From: Viscum album
Lineage: Eukaryota; Streptophyta; Magnoliopsida; Santalales; Viscaceae
Reading direction: 5' to 3'
Assembly (NCBI GenBank): GCA_963277665.1
Contig: OY728125.1
Coordinates: 1,718,470,889-1,718,534,888 of the forward strand
Length of the DNA stretch: 64,000 nt
This document shows, piece after piece, positions 1 through 12,601 of the stretch. Position 1 is the first letter of the stretch. Every line of letters starts with the position of its first letter. A model generated the notes under the pieces. It did not search any database. It saw nothing but the letters and a program-made list of their open reading frames with translations, and was not told where the DNA came from. A program made the translations under genes and the position numbers.

Positions 1-1956
1 GATAGATGAATGTGAGGAAAATTTCAAGGATCTAAAGAGAATTTTAGCCAGTGAACCTATGCTTACATTACCATGTAGTGGATAAGGGTTTATAATTTAT
101 AGTGATTCATCCATGAAGATATTGTGAAGTGTTCTTTTGTAGAATAACATGGTTATTGCAAATGCCTCACAGTAGTTAATGATTTATGGAATAAGAACCC
201 AACTCATGATTAAGTATTAAAAGTATTAATTTATTCATTAAATAAATGGATGCATTATCCTTATGGAGAAACATTTGATATATATATATATATTAATAAT
301 AAATGAATTAAATATACATTCACTAAGAAGAAATTGAACATGTTCCAATGAATAAGGATAGAGTTTATAATGGATTATGAATGATAAATCCCTATGACAA
401 TGAACATGGTGGCCTATTATTTATGTAAGAAGGATCATGCTTTCTTATCCATGATTAGGATATCGAAAGAAACATTTATTTTTCAGATTTGTAAATGATC
501 GATATATAAATCATGAAATAATTGTAGAATTTTATATTTCTAAAATGAATGTTCAACCCTATATCCATATAAAGATACAGTGGCATTGAAGGAAGATGTT
601 GTGCTAAAAATAAAGTTGGAAATGTTCCTGAATTTATCCTTGATATGGATGGAATGATGATGGTTGGGAATAGTTTATGGGTTCCGTCCAAACTAGATTT
701 TAAGATGGAACTATTATAAGAAGATCATATTTCTTCATTCTCTATTTATATTTGAAGTAAGAATATGTATAAAGACAAGAATGAATTCTTTTGGTGGGTT
801 GGAATAAAGAGATATGTCGTAGAGTTGGTATCATAGTGCTTGGTATAAAAATAGGTTAAGGCACTAAGAAAAAAGTTAAAGGGTTTGTTTCTTCCATTAC
901 CCTTACCAGAATATAAATGGGAGGACAACAATTTGGATTTAATAGCAGGACAGCCAAAAACCTCTTAAGGGGTAAATTCTATACGGGTGGTAGTGAATCA
1001 CCATAATAAGTCTACATACTTATTTTACATCATTGAATACTTCCTTTTCTATCGACTATATAGTATATACCTTTATAGAAGATGTAAGGTTTCATAGAGT
1101 ACCACATTCCACTTCATCTGATCACAATTTTAGGTTCACCTCAAAAATTTGGATAAGTCATCAGTAAGTACTAGATAAATAATTGAGCTTTAGCACTATG
1201 TATCATCCTCAGAAAGATGGTCAGTCTAAACGAACATTTCAAACCCTAGATGATATGTTGATATCATGTTATTTGTATTTCAAATGTGGTTGGGATCAAA
1301 ACCATCCTCAATTTGAGTTTTCATACAACAATATATTTCAATCAAAAATTTAGATGGAACTATGTGAAGCCCTCTATGGAATGAAATACAGAGCTCTAAT
1401 GTGTTGTGATGTGGTTGGAGAATGAAATCTATTGGGATAAGATATTTCTGAAGAAATGGTTGTGAAGGCTAAAAACATTAGGCAGCATATTAGGGCAGCT
1501 GAAAGTTAGCTGAAATGTTACACCAATAACATTCGATGTAATTAGAAATTTGAATTTGGTGAAAACAAATTTCTTCACATCTGACCCAGTATGACAGCTA
1601 TGATATTTGGGAAGAAAGGGAAACTAAACTCTAGGTACGTCGGTCCCTTTGTAATTCACAATCATATTAGGATATTAACATATCGCTTGGCACTACCTCC
1701 AAATATCATTGAAGTCTATGATGTGTTCTATGTATCACTTCTAAGGAAGTATATTTTTGACACTTCACATGTACTGAACAAAGTGGTCATAAACCTAGAG
1801 GAGGATCTTTTTTACATGGAGAAACCTGTTAAAATTCTTGATCATATAGGGAAAGTCATATAAAACGATTCCACTCAACTGATCAATGATTTGTGGAGAA
1901 ATTACCAGTCCGAGGAAGCTATGTGGGATATTGAGTATAATATGAATAATAATTAA
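1..1956 (+). pseudogene. Ty3/gypsy (Tekay-like chromovirus) pol, 3' part, broken
   Basis: Decayed polyprotein reading left to right with many stops and frame changes; its 5' part lies outside the window. Recognisable pieces in order are an RT/RNase H segment from about 11 (FKDLKRILASEPMLTLP), the integrase zinc-binding region near 786 (FFWWVGIKRYV), the integrase core near 1201 (YHPQKDGQSKRTFQTLDDM) and the GPY region at 1591-1863 (GKKGKLNSRYVGPF, then a YRLALPP motif and a DVFYVSLLRKY motif). A degenerate chromodomain follows to the TAA at 1954-1956 (LWRNYQSEEAMWDIE). This order, with a chromodomain at the integrase C terminus, is that of plant Tekay/Del chromoviruses, which insert DNA copies made by reverse transcription. 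The 1591-1863 stretch is the longest open piece. The protein cannot be functional. The LTR beginning 60 bp downstream belongs to it. Confidence 0.93.
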
Positions 1957-2015
1957 CCTCATTTTTTACCTAAGTGATGAAATTATAGGATAATTTCATT
2001 TTAATTGTGTTAGAA

Positions 2016-5000
2016 TGTAACACCCCAAGTTTTTATGGAACATTTTTTTGAATAAATTAAATTTTAAATTATTTATTTCAATTCACTAATTCAAACATTC
2101 CATTCAAATTGAATAAAAATGGCATACATTACACAACACTAATTCATCATATGATACACAGATCATCAACCTAGTGTATGTTACACACAACACCAACTTG
2201 GTGTATGGTATTCACAATAAGAATGTTTCTACAAAACATCATTTTATTGCTATACTTATTTAAACACGATTATTATAACCAATTAAGTAAACATAGTGAT
2301 ATAAATATTAATAAAAATAAATAATAATTTTTATAATTGTTTTATATAAATAAAACATTTTGATATTTAACAATATGATTTTTGGCAATGTCTTTTTATG
2401 TTTAAAAATACAGTTTTCTCGAATGAACTACTTTTAATGTCCGTTATGAAAAATAATAAAATAAAACTTTGAAAAATTAGTAAATTTAATTTGACAATAT
2501 AAACCTCATTTTTTAGTTTAAAATTTTGAAATTATATTGGGGTGATTTTTTTGAATTTTTTTGAGAAACCTAAATTTTTCAATGAGTTGAGAAAAATACT
2601 GCATTTGGTTAAAAACTACCTTTTGTTTATATAATTATTAACATTAATGTATAGATTAATATTTTTTAGATAAAATTAAATATTTTATAAATATTTTTAT
2701 ACATTTTAGGTTAATATAATAAATTTCACATTGGGATTTAATATAAAAATGAAACAAAAATTCTATCATTTTTCTACATTAAGCGATCATAAATTTTTCC
2801 CAAATGATTGATTAACATTAATATAAATTTTCCACATTAATGAACCTAATTTACAATAAATTTAAATATAAAACTATAATAATTACATTATTTAGAGTCT
2901 AATTGGATCCTATTTAATTTTGACCAAAATTATTTGAAAAAGTGATATCAATTAAAGACATGGATTACAGACAAATTAATCATAACTAGGGACTATACCT
3001 TAATCATAGGGGCCCAAACGCCCTATTCACTTCTCCAAACCCCATTTAATCTCTTTTATTTGGTGATACACTATATATTATTTATTTATGATTGTTTAGT
3101 ATTACGTTTCTTGGTAATACCATGTGTAAACCCAACATTTTTTCAAAAATTACAATTGATTCCTTGCCTTCCCAATAAAATGACGCCACCTATCCAAGAT
3201 CCTCTCACCTATCAATAATTTTATTTTCGGAATATATATACGTAATTAAATTACCAAAAATAATATATTCTTCCAAGATTCATTCCCTTGGGTAGAAGCC
3301 AATACCAGGAATCCCTTTGGCACGAACCTAAAGAAGTTACCCAATTAGGATGTAACAAAATCTCTCAAAAACAACCTCTTATTTTCCATCTCCTTACCCT
3401 CCACTACATTTATTCAATTATTGACCATAAAAAAAGTGTACTAAATATACAATGATGTTTTATGAAAATTGTTTCTTCCTAAACTAACACCCAAATCTGT
3501 CTAATGGATAATGATGATATTGTTTATGTGTATGGTGAACTACTGCCTCACCAAACAATGAGTGTTCAATTTTTATTTACCACCAATGAAGGTGGATATT
3601 ATAATTGAAAATATCTTTTTATATGATATAATTTTTTATGTTTATAAGTTTATTTATTTCATTTATAACACAAATCTTTTTTACATTCCATTTGATGTTT
3701 ATAAAATAATTTCCTTTGTTTTGGTGTGTACTATCACCCCATCAAAGAGATACGATTAATTTATACGCTACATGGATTGTATTAAGGATGGTTTTAGTTA
3801 ATATATAAGACATATATGATATAATGAATATTCAAAAATAATTATTTATACACACATGTATATACACATACATGTATTTTTCTTTAATTCTTTCGACATG
3901 ATAATTAAATAGAAATAACCTTCATGTGTATGTACGACCTACCGTCTCCAAGAACTGTGTATTTCTTTTCATGATTATATGTTATATTGATTACTATAAT
4001 ACAAATTTAATTTATAAAAATTATATTTATACCATGTATAACATTCTATAAATATTGATTTAATTTATATATACCAAAGATATTACAAATTAATAAACAT
4101 AAAAAACATAAAGCTAGTATTACCCGAATTGAACCCTTAATGTAGGATTGTTAGAAAGACGGTAATATATGGTCACAATAAAACCATATAAATAAGAATA
4201 TGGTTCTTAAAAAAATTTATAAAAAATTTAAATTTTATTATTGAGGTGTTTTAAAGAAGTATGATGAGAGATAAGACATAGGGAAAGGGGATTTCATCAT
4301 AATTTTTAATTGCGTGAGATACGTTTTATGTTCACCCCTCATTCCATTGTGTGTGGTGCATGTAATACAAATAATTTTATTATATATATTATACTCCAAT
4401 TTTTTTGTATTAATATTTATTTTTTTAATATATATTTCATGGAAATCGTGTTTCTAATGTTACCAAATTGGTAATATAGTTTTTTCTCAATTGGCCTTTA
4501 TTTAGGATCATGTTTCTTCATGAAACTCAAAACTTTTATAATGGTTTATATACTTTAGCCTTACATATTATATCATGAATTTACTTAAATTACTTATATT
4601 TTAAGATTCAATTAATTTTTTTATCTCAAATTATGACCATGATCTCAATTTATGATGTAAAATGAGTTTGTTGGAGCAATCTCATCCCTTTTCAAGATTA
4701 TTCATTCTGATTCATCCTATGTTGAAATATCATGATCCATCTCTGAAAAACACTCATGAGATTAATTATGCTCTACTTATTCCAAATATATCCTTTTATT
4801 ATTAATATTTTCCACACTTTGGTACTTAATAAAATTTTTCTATGTGAAATATGATCGTCACTCTCTTCGGTTAGCAATCTATTTTTTTAAAAATCCATTT
4901 TTTCAAAACTGTTTCCCAAAATGTTTTCAAATGTTCATTGAAGACCATTTTCAAGGAAAAAAAATTTAATAACATATAATAGTTTGAAATTTTTCATTTA

Positions 5001-6086
5001 TATGTTTTCAAATCTATTTTCAAAAAATAATTTAAAAAAAATATTTGTTTTCAAATTTTTTTTATTTTAAAAATATATATTTCTCTAATGAAATCTTTTT
5101 AAAAGGTATTAAAAATTTAATTCTCACCTAAAATAACCACCATCAGTGTTACTCATCGACTTATGAGGAAATTATTCAATGTTTTCATTCATATTTTTTC
5201 TCATAATGGATTATGATTCGATGGAATGATGAATTTGAAATGTGTTTCACTTTCACGGGTTGCATGCCTACGAAACATGTTTCCCTTTCACGAGTTATAT
5301 GTTTCTAAAACGTGTTTCTCATTCCTACGATATATTATTATGAAACCCACATATTTTCATGGGTTATGTTCCTAATGAAATTTTTATGGAACCCATTTAT
5401 TTTAACATGTAATGGTATGATTACATGATTATAATTTGAAAATAATTTCATTGGTTTAGATATTATTATTTATGATATAATGGAACGGGTATGCTGGATT
5501 TAATTATTTTATAGGTGGGACATATATCTGGCTCCACTAAATTTGGTAAATATTTATATCTCATCGGATAGAAGTGGCTAGAAAAATAAAATAAATTGGT
5601 TCAGTATAATAGTGCTATAATGGGAAATGAACTTCTTTCAGTAATATAGACATGGAACGAGCGGTGAACATGGATTAGTAATACATGGATGGAATGGGGT
5701 ATGAAACCAGTACATTAATACAAATTATCTAGTAATTTGGTTTAGATATTAATCCCCTGAATTCTATAGAAATTACTATATATTATTATATGTCTGCCAC
5801 AATTACATAGTTTATTCCAATGTTATACATTCATAGATTATGATCCTTAGTTACTTTTGATTACTATCTTGTGAACCAGCATGCCCCGATTCATGTATAC
5901 GAACTTTGATATGTAGGTTATGATATTATTTTTTCATGATCAGACTCTCATACCCGTATGATCTCAATTATTCATTTATATATCCCTTATTATCCCTTAC
6001 TGATCATTTGAGTTCAACCCTTTTTATTTTTACATCCCCGTGTTAAGAAGATGTGTATTTTGTTTGATGTCCCTATGAAGGGTTTT
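2016..6086 (+). repeat. 3' LTR of the left gypsy element, first part
   Basis: It begins with TGTAACACCCC just after the pol relic, the usual start of plant gypsy LTRs. Landmarks align by eye, in the same order, with the well-preserved LTR at 52155-56362. These are a TACACAACAC-rich start, hairpin motifs near 3519-3958, a GGTGGGACATATATCT block near 5515 matching one near 55750, and a CATTTGAG block near 6005 matching one near 56123. The LTR is cut at 6086 by the reverse-strand element that starts with TGTA at 6087. The missing tail is found at about 17246-17373. Short ORFs inside (for example 3562-3759) are not conserved in related LTRs and I do not call them genes. Confidence 0.8.
3519..3958 (+). 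other. Three degenerate hairpins, about 195-200 bp apart
   Basis: Three inverted repeats lie at 3519-3559 (stem ATTGTTT/AAACAAT), 3714-3747 (outer CTTTG/CAAAG, inner GGTG/CACC) and about 3919-3958. The last contains CTACCGTCTCC, the core also seen at 54340-54766. They correspond in order and spacing to the hairpins of the younger element at 52155-62776, but the stem sequences are different. Pairing preserved in spite of changed sequence is what a selected structure would give. The third unit has partly lost its stem. Confidence 0.55.
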
Positions 6087-9000
6087 TGTATGGGCCCAAA
6101 AATAAAAATTACATAATCATAATTTAAGTTAATAATTCACATTGAGGATATTTTCATGTTTAGAGATTTATAGATTTAGTCTGTAACTAATACTTAATAA
6201 GTCAAATATATAAAAAGTGGACACCACTATAATGATATACATTTCTTCCACAATATAAAAATTTTATATGTAAACATGATTTCTTCTTCTTGATAAAACT
6301 ATTCCTGACATCTTCTTTTCTATTACCAATCCATATACCCTGTGAAAACGTTTTTTTAAAACATGGGAAGAGAATAAAAAGCATTTTAAGGGATATAAAA
6401 TAAGGATAGAAAACAGAAGTCCTTGAATATTTATAAACCCATGAAAACATTTTCACGAAATCATAATTTTCACACATTAAAAATAAACATTTTATCATAC
6501 CTCGTGAAAGTATATAATTCCTAAAAATCTTATTAGAAATCATAGATCATTACAGTAACTCTTAGAATCCATACCATACTTATATTGTGTCATTCATAAA
6601 TACATAGGGAGTAACAATCACGGTTATATTTGGAATACCAATCATAGTTTATTCCATAAATATAATAGTAAAAACATTAATGTTTATCGCTATCTCATTA
6701 CCAATTCATTAGAGAGATATCAATGAATCACCTACTCTTAGTTTATAATTGAACCACCCTTAAGCATAAAAATTTACCAATAACCATAGCATTATCATAA
6801 CACATAAAACATACATAAATTATAAATAACAATTCCATATTGCAATCAAAATATATAATTTCAAGATATTGACTTAACAAAACTCTTATTAAAACAATTT
6901 TCAATACTAAAATACATGAAATGAGAATATAGTATTTAATTTTCTTTTTAAAATCAATATAAATTTTATTGGAATCCAAATATCAAATAATGGTTGCAGT
7001 AGAGGAAAAATTCATTGTTGCTGAGTACATTAAAAAACTATCCTTTTTTAGTTTTGAAAAAACATTATAGAAAGGTATTCCATTTTAAAAATATTGAAGT
7101 ATATTTAAAGTCAAATGGGTTTACTAAACACCGTATAAAATAATGTGTTGTATAATATAAAATTATTTTTGAAGGATTGAAGAATAAGAGGAAGTCCCTT
7201 AAAAAAATTGTATCCTTAGATTGACGATAAATAAATCGAATAATTATATTTGAAAAATATAAATACACTCAATATATGTGGATATTCATTGTAAAAGAAT
7301 AATAGTTTACTCACACATATTCTTGTAAAAAATGAATCACATGAATATTTAACCGAATGAATGGAGGCTGAGTTATGATTTCTCTTACCTTGAGTTTGAC
7401 TTGTCACATTCATTAATTTTATTCCTAAATAATAAATATAGTTTAATTTATTCATTCTGCAGTTCTATTTTCAAGTTTTTTCCTTTTATATAACTTATTA
7501 CGATGTTATATAAATTATTTAACTCATTGATTTCATGTTGGACGTTTTGTCGATATTTGATACAAGAGTAAAAAATGAACAAGGTATGATGTAATTTTTC
7601 AATGTGGCCATAATTCCATCATCTAAAAAATAGAATTCATGACTTAGTAAAATCTTTTATGCATTAATCTTAAATATTTAATTAATCCATTAATTATTAT
7701 TGTAAAGAATGAACAATGTTGTAATCATGGAGATGGTAGACCATACGTGCGCATAAGTAACACTTCCATATTTCATTGATCACTATGAAAATAAGGTCAA
7801 TATAATTTTACCTCTCAATAATGATCATTAAATTATAATGACTATAATAATCATTTACATGTACTTATATATATTGTAAAAGTTATATAATGAATCAAAA
7901 TAACTCACACCACGCTGTGCAGGTGATAGTTCAAAATTATGCACAAATGATGTTATCATTTTTTATGAAAATTGAAGTTGGAATGTAAGTGATATATTAT
8001 TACCCTATAATGATAAATATGAAATTAATATCACATATGAACATTAATTATATTTATATAACCAGTAATGAGATATGTTTATTGAAAACTAATTAGATTG
8101 GTTCGTACAAGTGATAGTTCACATGTATGCATGAATGAAATTATTGTTTTTATGTGCATGGAAGGTAAGAACATAATTTAAATATTAATATTTTATAATT
8201 GTAAATATTTTATGAATATTACATATTAATATTAGTTACATCATTAAAACCAATCATAATAGTCGATAATGGAAAACAAACTAAATCAGTTCGAGGTGTT
8301 AATTAAAACATGTACATGAATGATTTATTATTTTCCCATTTGATGGATGTATAGATGTATATAGGGGATGATATTAACATAAGAAAATATTAATATATTT
8401 ATGATGCTAGATATATTATTTCTTCTTCTAAGAAGAATATTTGAATGAAGTGGATGAATAAATAAATTGAAATAATTTATGAAAACGATACATCCTCATC
8501 AGTTGATCATCCTTGAAGAACACCATAACACCTCAAAGATATGTGTTATTCCTGAAATAAATCATAAATAATGTGTGGATGGATTCTAGGAAGGGAATTG
8601 GGTAGATCAGGGAAGATCCAAAAGGCTTTGGAAGTGTGAATAAAAGATAAGTAGTAGTTCCCTTCTATTGGATAGATGAGATGCACTTTATAAAAGTATT
8701 GAAATATTAATTTATTAAAAATTGAATATCAATTTTTAATAGTCCCGACATAATTTATATCAATGAAAATATTATTTTTGGTCTTATCCCCATTATCAAA
8801 TAAAGATGATAATAATTTTTAATTCTTTTTAACTATTGTCTCTTTTTTATCCCTTATTTTATCGTTTTTAATCTTATCGTGATAACTAATTATTTACATT
8901 ATGTGTGTTAATATAATTACCATCACATGTAAAATGAAAAAAAATTGTAATTAATTACCAAATAGGACTTATCCTAACCATTTTTTCGAATCTTTTATAT

Positions 9001-10284
9001 TTAGGAATTTTATATCATTTAATAAAATATTTTATATCAAAGGTTATGAATTATGTAAATTTTGACAATATACATACATGACGTTTTCAAAAATTCCCGA
9101 AAAATCAGATTCAATTTAAATAAAACATTAAATCAATAAGAACATATCATAGTAATCCAAAAAAAATTATGACATAAAATATTTCAAATAATAGTTATTT
9201 TAACATTTATAATATCATTTATTTGAATCTTTAATTAATGAATTAATCACTACATCACTAATGTGTCATAATTATATATATTTAATTAATGTCTAAAACA
9301 TATAAATAAAATTATTTCAGAAATATTTTTATCATTATAATGATTATTTATAGTTGAATAAATCACTTATATAACCCCATATTAAAATTATTTTAGTAAT
9401 AAGATTCAAGTTTATAAAAAAATTTCCATTACTTTAAATTAATATTCACAATCACACCAATGTGCATTCAGAATGACAATTTTTCTTCCCAAGGGTTTTA
9501 TTAGATTATTAAATGTAATCCAATAGGTGTAGGACACATGTTAAGGTATTTTTATATTATTATAATATTATTTTTAACATTATTAACCTGATTTACCTTT
9601 TAATCATGGTAAATAAAAATAATTAATAAAGTTACTATTCATAATTTGCAAAAATAAAAAGGGTCATATTTAACAAATCATGACATTTTTATTGTAAATA
9701 TTGAATCAATTTTTCCATTTTCAAAACACATTACTTTTAGTAATTCATTTAACATTAATTCTCATTGTCAAAAAATGGGTTTGATAAGAGTAAAAACCAT
9801 CAAAAGATTGGCATGCGTTTATAAATAATTTCAAAGTGAAATTAAATCCAATGGAAAAACGATTATTAAATGATAAAAAATAATCCAATTACACTTTAAA
9901 ATTATTTAATACGAAATTATAACTATATATAATACAAGATGAAAAGGCAATTTTGAATTAAAATGTAGTACTTTTTACTATTCATTAAAATATAAATTTT
10001 ATCAAAAAAATACACAAATTTCATCCAAATTAAATTTTATGTCCCTATTCCAATTGGTTTTTATTTCCATTTGTAATAAATTTGGTATCCAATGAATCAT
10101 TATATAAACATCTGTGAACCATATTTTAATTTTTAGTTAATAATATTCAATATTTTTACTCCAACAGCTAAGTTATAATGTTAACATTTAAATAATACTA
10201 TTTACTATTTCTTTTAATTTCTATGTAGCGTTTCATATATGATATTGAAATTAGTGTTTCATTTATAAAAATCAGAATAGTATA
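6087..10284 (-). repeat. 3' LTR of the reverse LARD-like element
   Basis: Its outer end in plus orientation is TGTATGGGCCC, matching TGTAAGGCCCC at 12602. Its inner end abuts a C-run that is a polypurine tract on the minus strand. The length is 4198 bp, close to the 4208 and 4204 bp LTRs at the right. ORFs on either strand here (6202-6543, 6743-6979, 7065-7268, 7216-7455) are short, AT-biased and not kept open in the partner LTR, so they are not called. Confidence 0.75.
7725..8330 (-). repeat. Four degraded hairpin units, about 185 bp apart (3' LTR copy)
   Basis: Units start near 7725, 7907, 8098 and 8283. Each carries a decayed minus-strand version of the tip and stem seen at 54340-54766, for example ATGGAGATGGTAG near 7728 and CACCACGCTGTGCAGG near 7909. 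The loss is mostly CG to TG/CA change, the mark of methylated-cytosine decay. The younger element has three such units and this family branch has four, so the unit number varies. Confidence 0.55.
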
Positions 10285-10291
10285 CCCCCTT
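10285..10291 (-). other. Polypurine tract (minus strand)
   Basis: Plus-strand CCCCCTT reads AAGGGGG on the minus strand and directly precedes the 3' LTR. It corresponds to AAGGGGGG at 58560-58567 in the related element. Such tracts prime plus-strand DNA synthesis. Confidence 0.6.
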
Positions 10292-12587
10292 AATAAAGTA
10301 CATCCTAGTAATTTGAATTTGTGGTTGGTAACATGGGTATGAATTTTCCAAATACCTTTATTTCAAACCCCCATCAGAAAAAGGGTTAATATAACTAAAA
10401 ATTTTAAATAAAGAATGAAATTTAAAAGGTCGCCCAAGATAACACATACTAGTATTCAATGTAGGAAAACATGGATATGGAAGAAAAATTGAACAATTTT
10501 TTCTGAATGAGAGTGACAGAAAACATGAATATAAGAACATTAACATTAAAAATACAAGAGACTTGTGATGGGTTAAACAATCATTGATTTTGCAGTAGGA
10601 AACGTAATTTGAATTTTTTTAATATGATTTCTTAATGTTGAGGAATTTTTTTACGAGAATGAATATGAACATAAGGAAACACACATACATATCATGTAGA
10701 GTTTCCTTCTCTAATAAATTTTTACCATAGATGCATCATTTCTCCAAATGATGCCTATTGAAGATGACTTGGGCCCACCTGAAGCACTAGAATCAACTTC
10801 TCGAGAAACACATAACCTATAAAAGATTAACAATCCATTTAATATACATGCAAACATTAGCAAAACCAAAATAGTTAGTGCATGATTAGATAATTACACC
10901 ATAATGTAAAATCCATTATAAGGAGTAGGAAAACGTTTTTCCCAAAATTCAGTAGTAATACCCAAATTTCTACATATACCATTCAATTAAAAAATTTCAT
11001 TAAAAGTCCACAAAATAATCCAACTAATATTGAAACACAAAAAGTTGAAGGATTTGATAACATATTCTTCTAATAGAAATTGTAACATTTATCTCCAAAT
11101 AACATCAAACACCATTAATGTTTCACACCAAAAATTAATTATCTAAATCACATAATCTCCATGATAGGTTAATCATTTCAATAAATGAAATAATTCACAA
11201 AATTTGATAATTAGTACCATTGAATATTTCAATATATAACTCAACTTTTATTCCTACAATATAATCATATATAATTATAATTACATTAATATTATATTGT
11301 TTCCAAAAGCATAGAATGTCTTCTAAAATTACATTTATCACATAATCCAAAAAATCGATTTCCAATCCCAATTTAATCTATTTGATAAAATAAATGTTTC
11401 CCAAATCAAAATATTTTTAATCCATAAAATAATTTATCTAAAAATAATAATTCATACTAACCATGTTCTACTTGTATTCTAGTGGTAGGCGATAAAGTCA
11501 TTTTGCTCTCTGATTGTGGGTATGATTCCTGCCAACTATTCAGACATGATGGGTTGTCACACAGGCTGTATGTTTTCTTTTTACAAAAATTGAATAAATC
11601 TTATAAAATTACCAAAATGAGATAAAATCCTCAAAACTAATTTTAACATGTTTTATCCTAAATGGCTGTTTAATACCTCTCATTAGCATCCCAACTCAAA
11701 ATTTTCACAACATCTTAATTAATAGAGTCTTATATATATTGATATTTTTTATTTTACCTCCAAATGATTAAATAAACTATTCCCAAAAAGGAAATACATC
11801 TTACGATGATCATGGTGTACATCGAGTTTCATCTCTATTTTTTTCACATATATAGAAGGACCTTTCATTAAAAAAAATATTTAGTGGTTATTAAAAATCA
11901 CATGATTCTATTATCAAAATAAATCTTGTACAACTTGGGTCGTATGGGTGTTCACTAAGAAATATTATTTTTAAATAATCATGGATGAAATATAATTTCA
12001 AAACATCATATAAGAATTTGTTTTCATAAAACATTTGGACCGATTATGAGTTAAAATATTCAATTACTAGTACTTTTAAAATACCACAAGTATGTGGTTA
12101 AAGACTATATTTTAATGTGAATTAAAAATAGTTTTCGGAATGTTCACTATCCTTAGTAGCTTTTTCAACATCATAATATGCATCATAATCTTGGGTTATG
12201 GTATAATATCTAAATATTATTTTATAATATTCACCTTTTTAAAAAAATATGACTATATTGAATAAATAAGATTATATTTAAAACAACCAATGATCAATGA
12301 TGTTAACGAGGTATAGTGGAGGTTTTTGATATCACATACAAATTCTTGAAATTTAGTTGAATGTTAGAAAATGTTTCAGAATAATCTAGATATAACATCG
12401 TAATAATTATTACATGTTTTTCATTAGGACGAGATAAGAATGTGGTTTGAGATACTCCTAATTCCATTGGAAACTGACTTTCCTTTATACAAACATTTTA
12501 TTGAACAAGGATTTAACAAAAAGAATAGATATATATTGTAACATATGTTAATCCAAAACTCATTATACCAAAATTTGTATAAACCAT
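10292..12587 (-). other. Short interior of the reverse LARD-like element
   Basis: About 2.3 kb between polypurine tract and PBS, close to the 2.2 kb interior at 56363-58572. I see no pol domain. One minus-strand stretch, about 10815-10715, stays open for some 30 codons (…SREVDSSASGGPK…) but I do not recognise it. The minus-strand ORF at 10358-10546 lies beside it and is also unrecognised. The clearest feature is the tRNA-like unit at 11466-11574. The rest is AT-rich without recognisable signals. Confidence 0.6.
11466..11574 (+). ncRNA. Decayed tRNA-like unit, antisense in the element
   Basis: This aligns along its whole length with the better preserved unit at 57797-57910 (minus). It keeps the box A-like TAGTGGTAGGCGATAAAG, a decayed box B and T-arm (TTGTGGGTATGATTCC) and a downstream ATGGGTTGTC segment. 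TTTTCTTTTT follows just after the end. The orientation relative to its host element is the same (antisense) in both copies, so the unit was probably already in their common ancestor. It may derive from a SINE or a captured tRNA-like gene. Expression is unlikely given the damage to the T-arm. Confidence 0.6.
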
Positions 12588-12601
12588 CGCCAGATACCAA
12601 C
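12588..12601 (-). other. Primer-binding site (tRNA-iMet type)
   Basis: On the minus strand the sequence is GTTGGTATCTGGCG directly after the LTR end …CCTTACA. The matching site at 56363-56376 reads GTTGGTATCAGAGG. Both resemble TGGTATCAGAGC, the complement of the 3' end of initiator methionine tRNA. This fixes the 5' LTR boundary at 12602 and the strand of the element. Confidence 0.72.

Noticed and set aside
6202..6543. 113-codon minus-strand ORF
   Set aside because: It lies inside an LTR, has AT-driven composition (Phe, Tyr, Ile, Lys) and is broken in the partner LTR at 12690-13080.
7725..8330. Regularly spaced repeats that might suggest a CRISPR-like array
   Set aside because: Units about 185 bp apart, spacers themselves repetitive, and plant retrotransposon context; these are LTR hairpin units.
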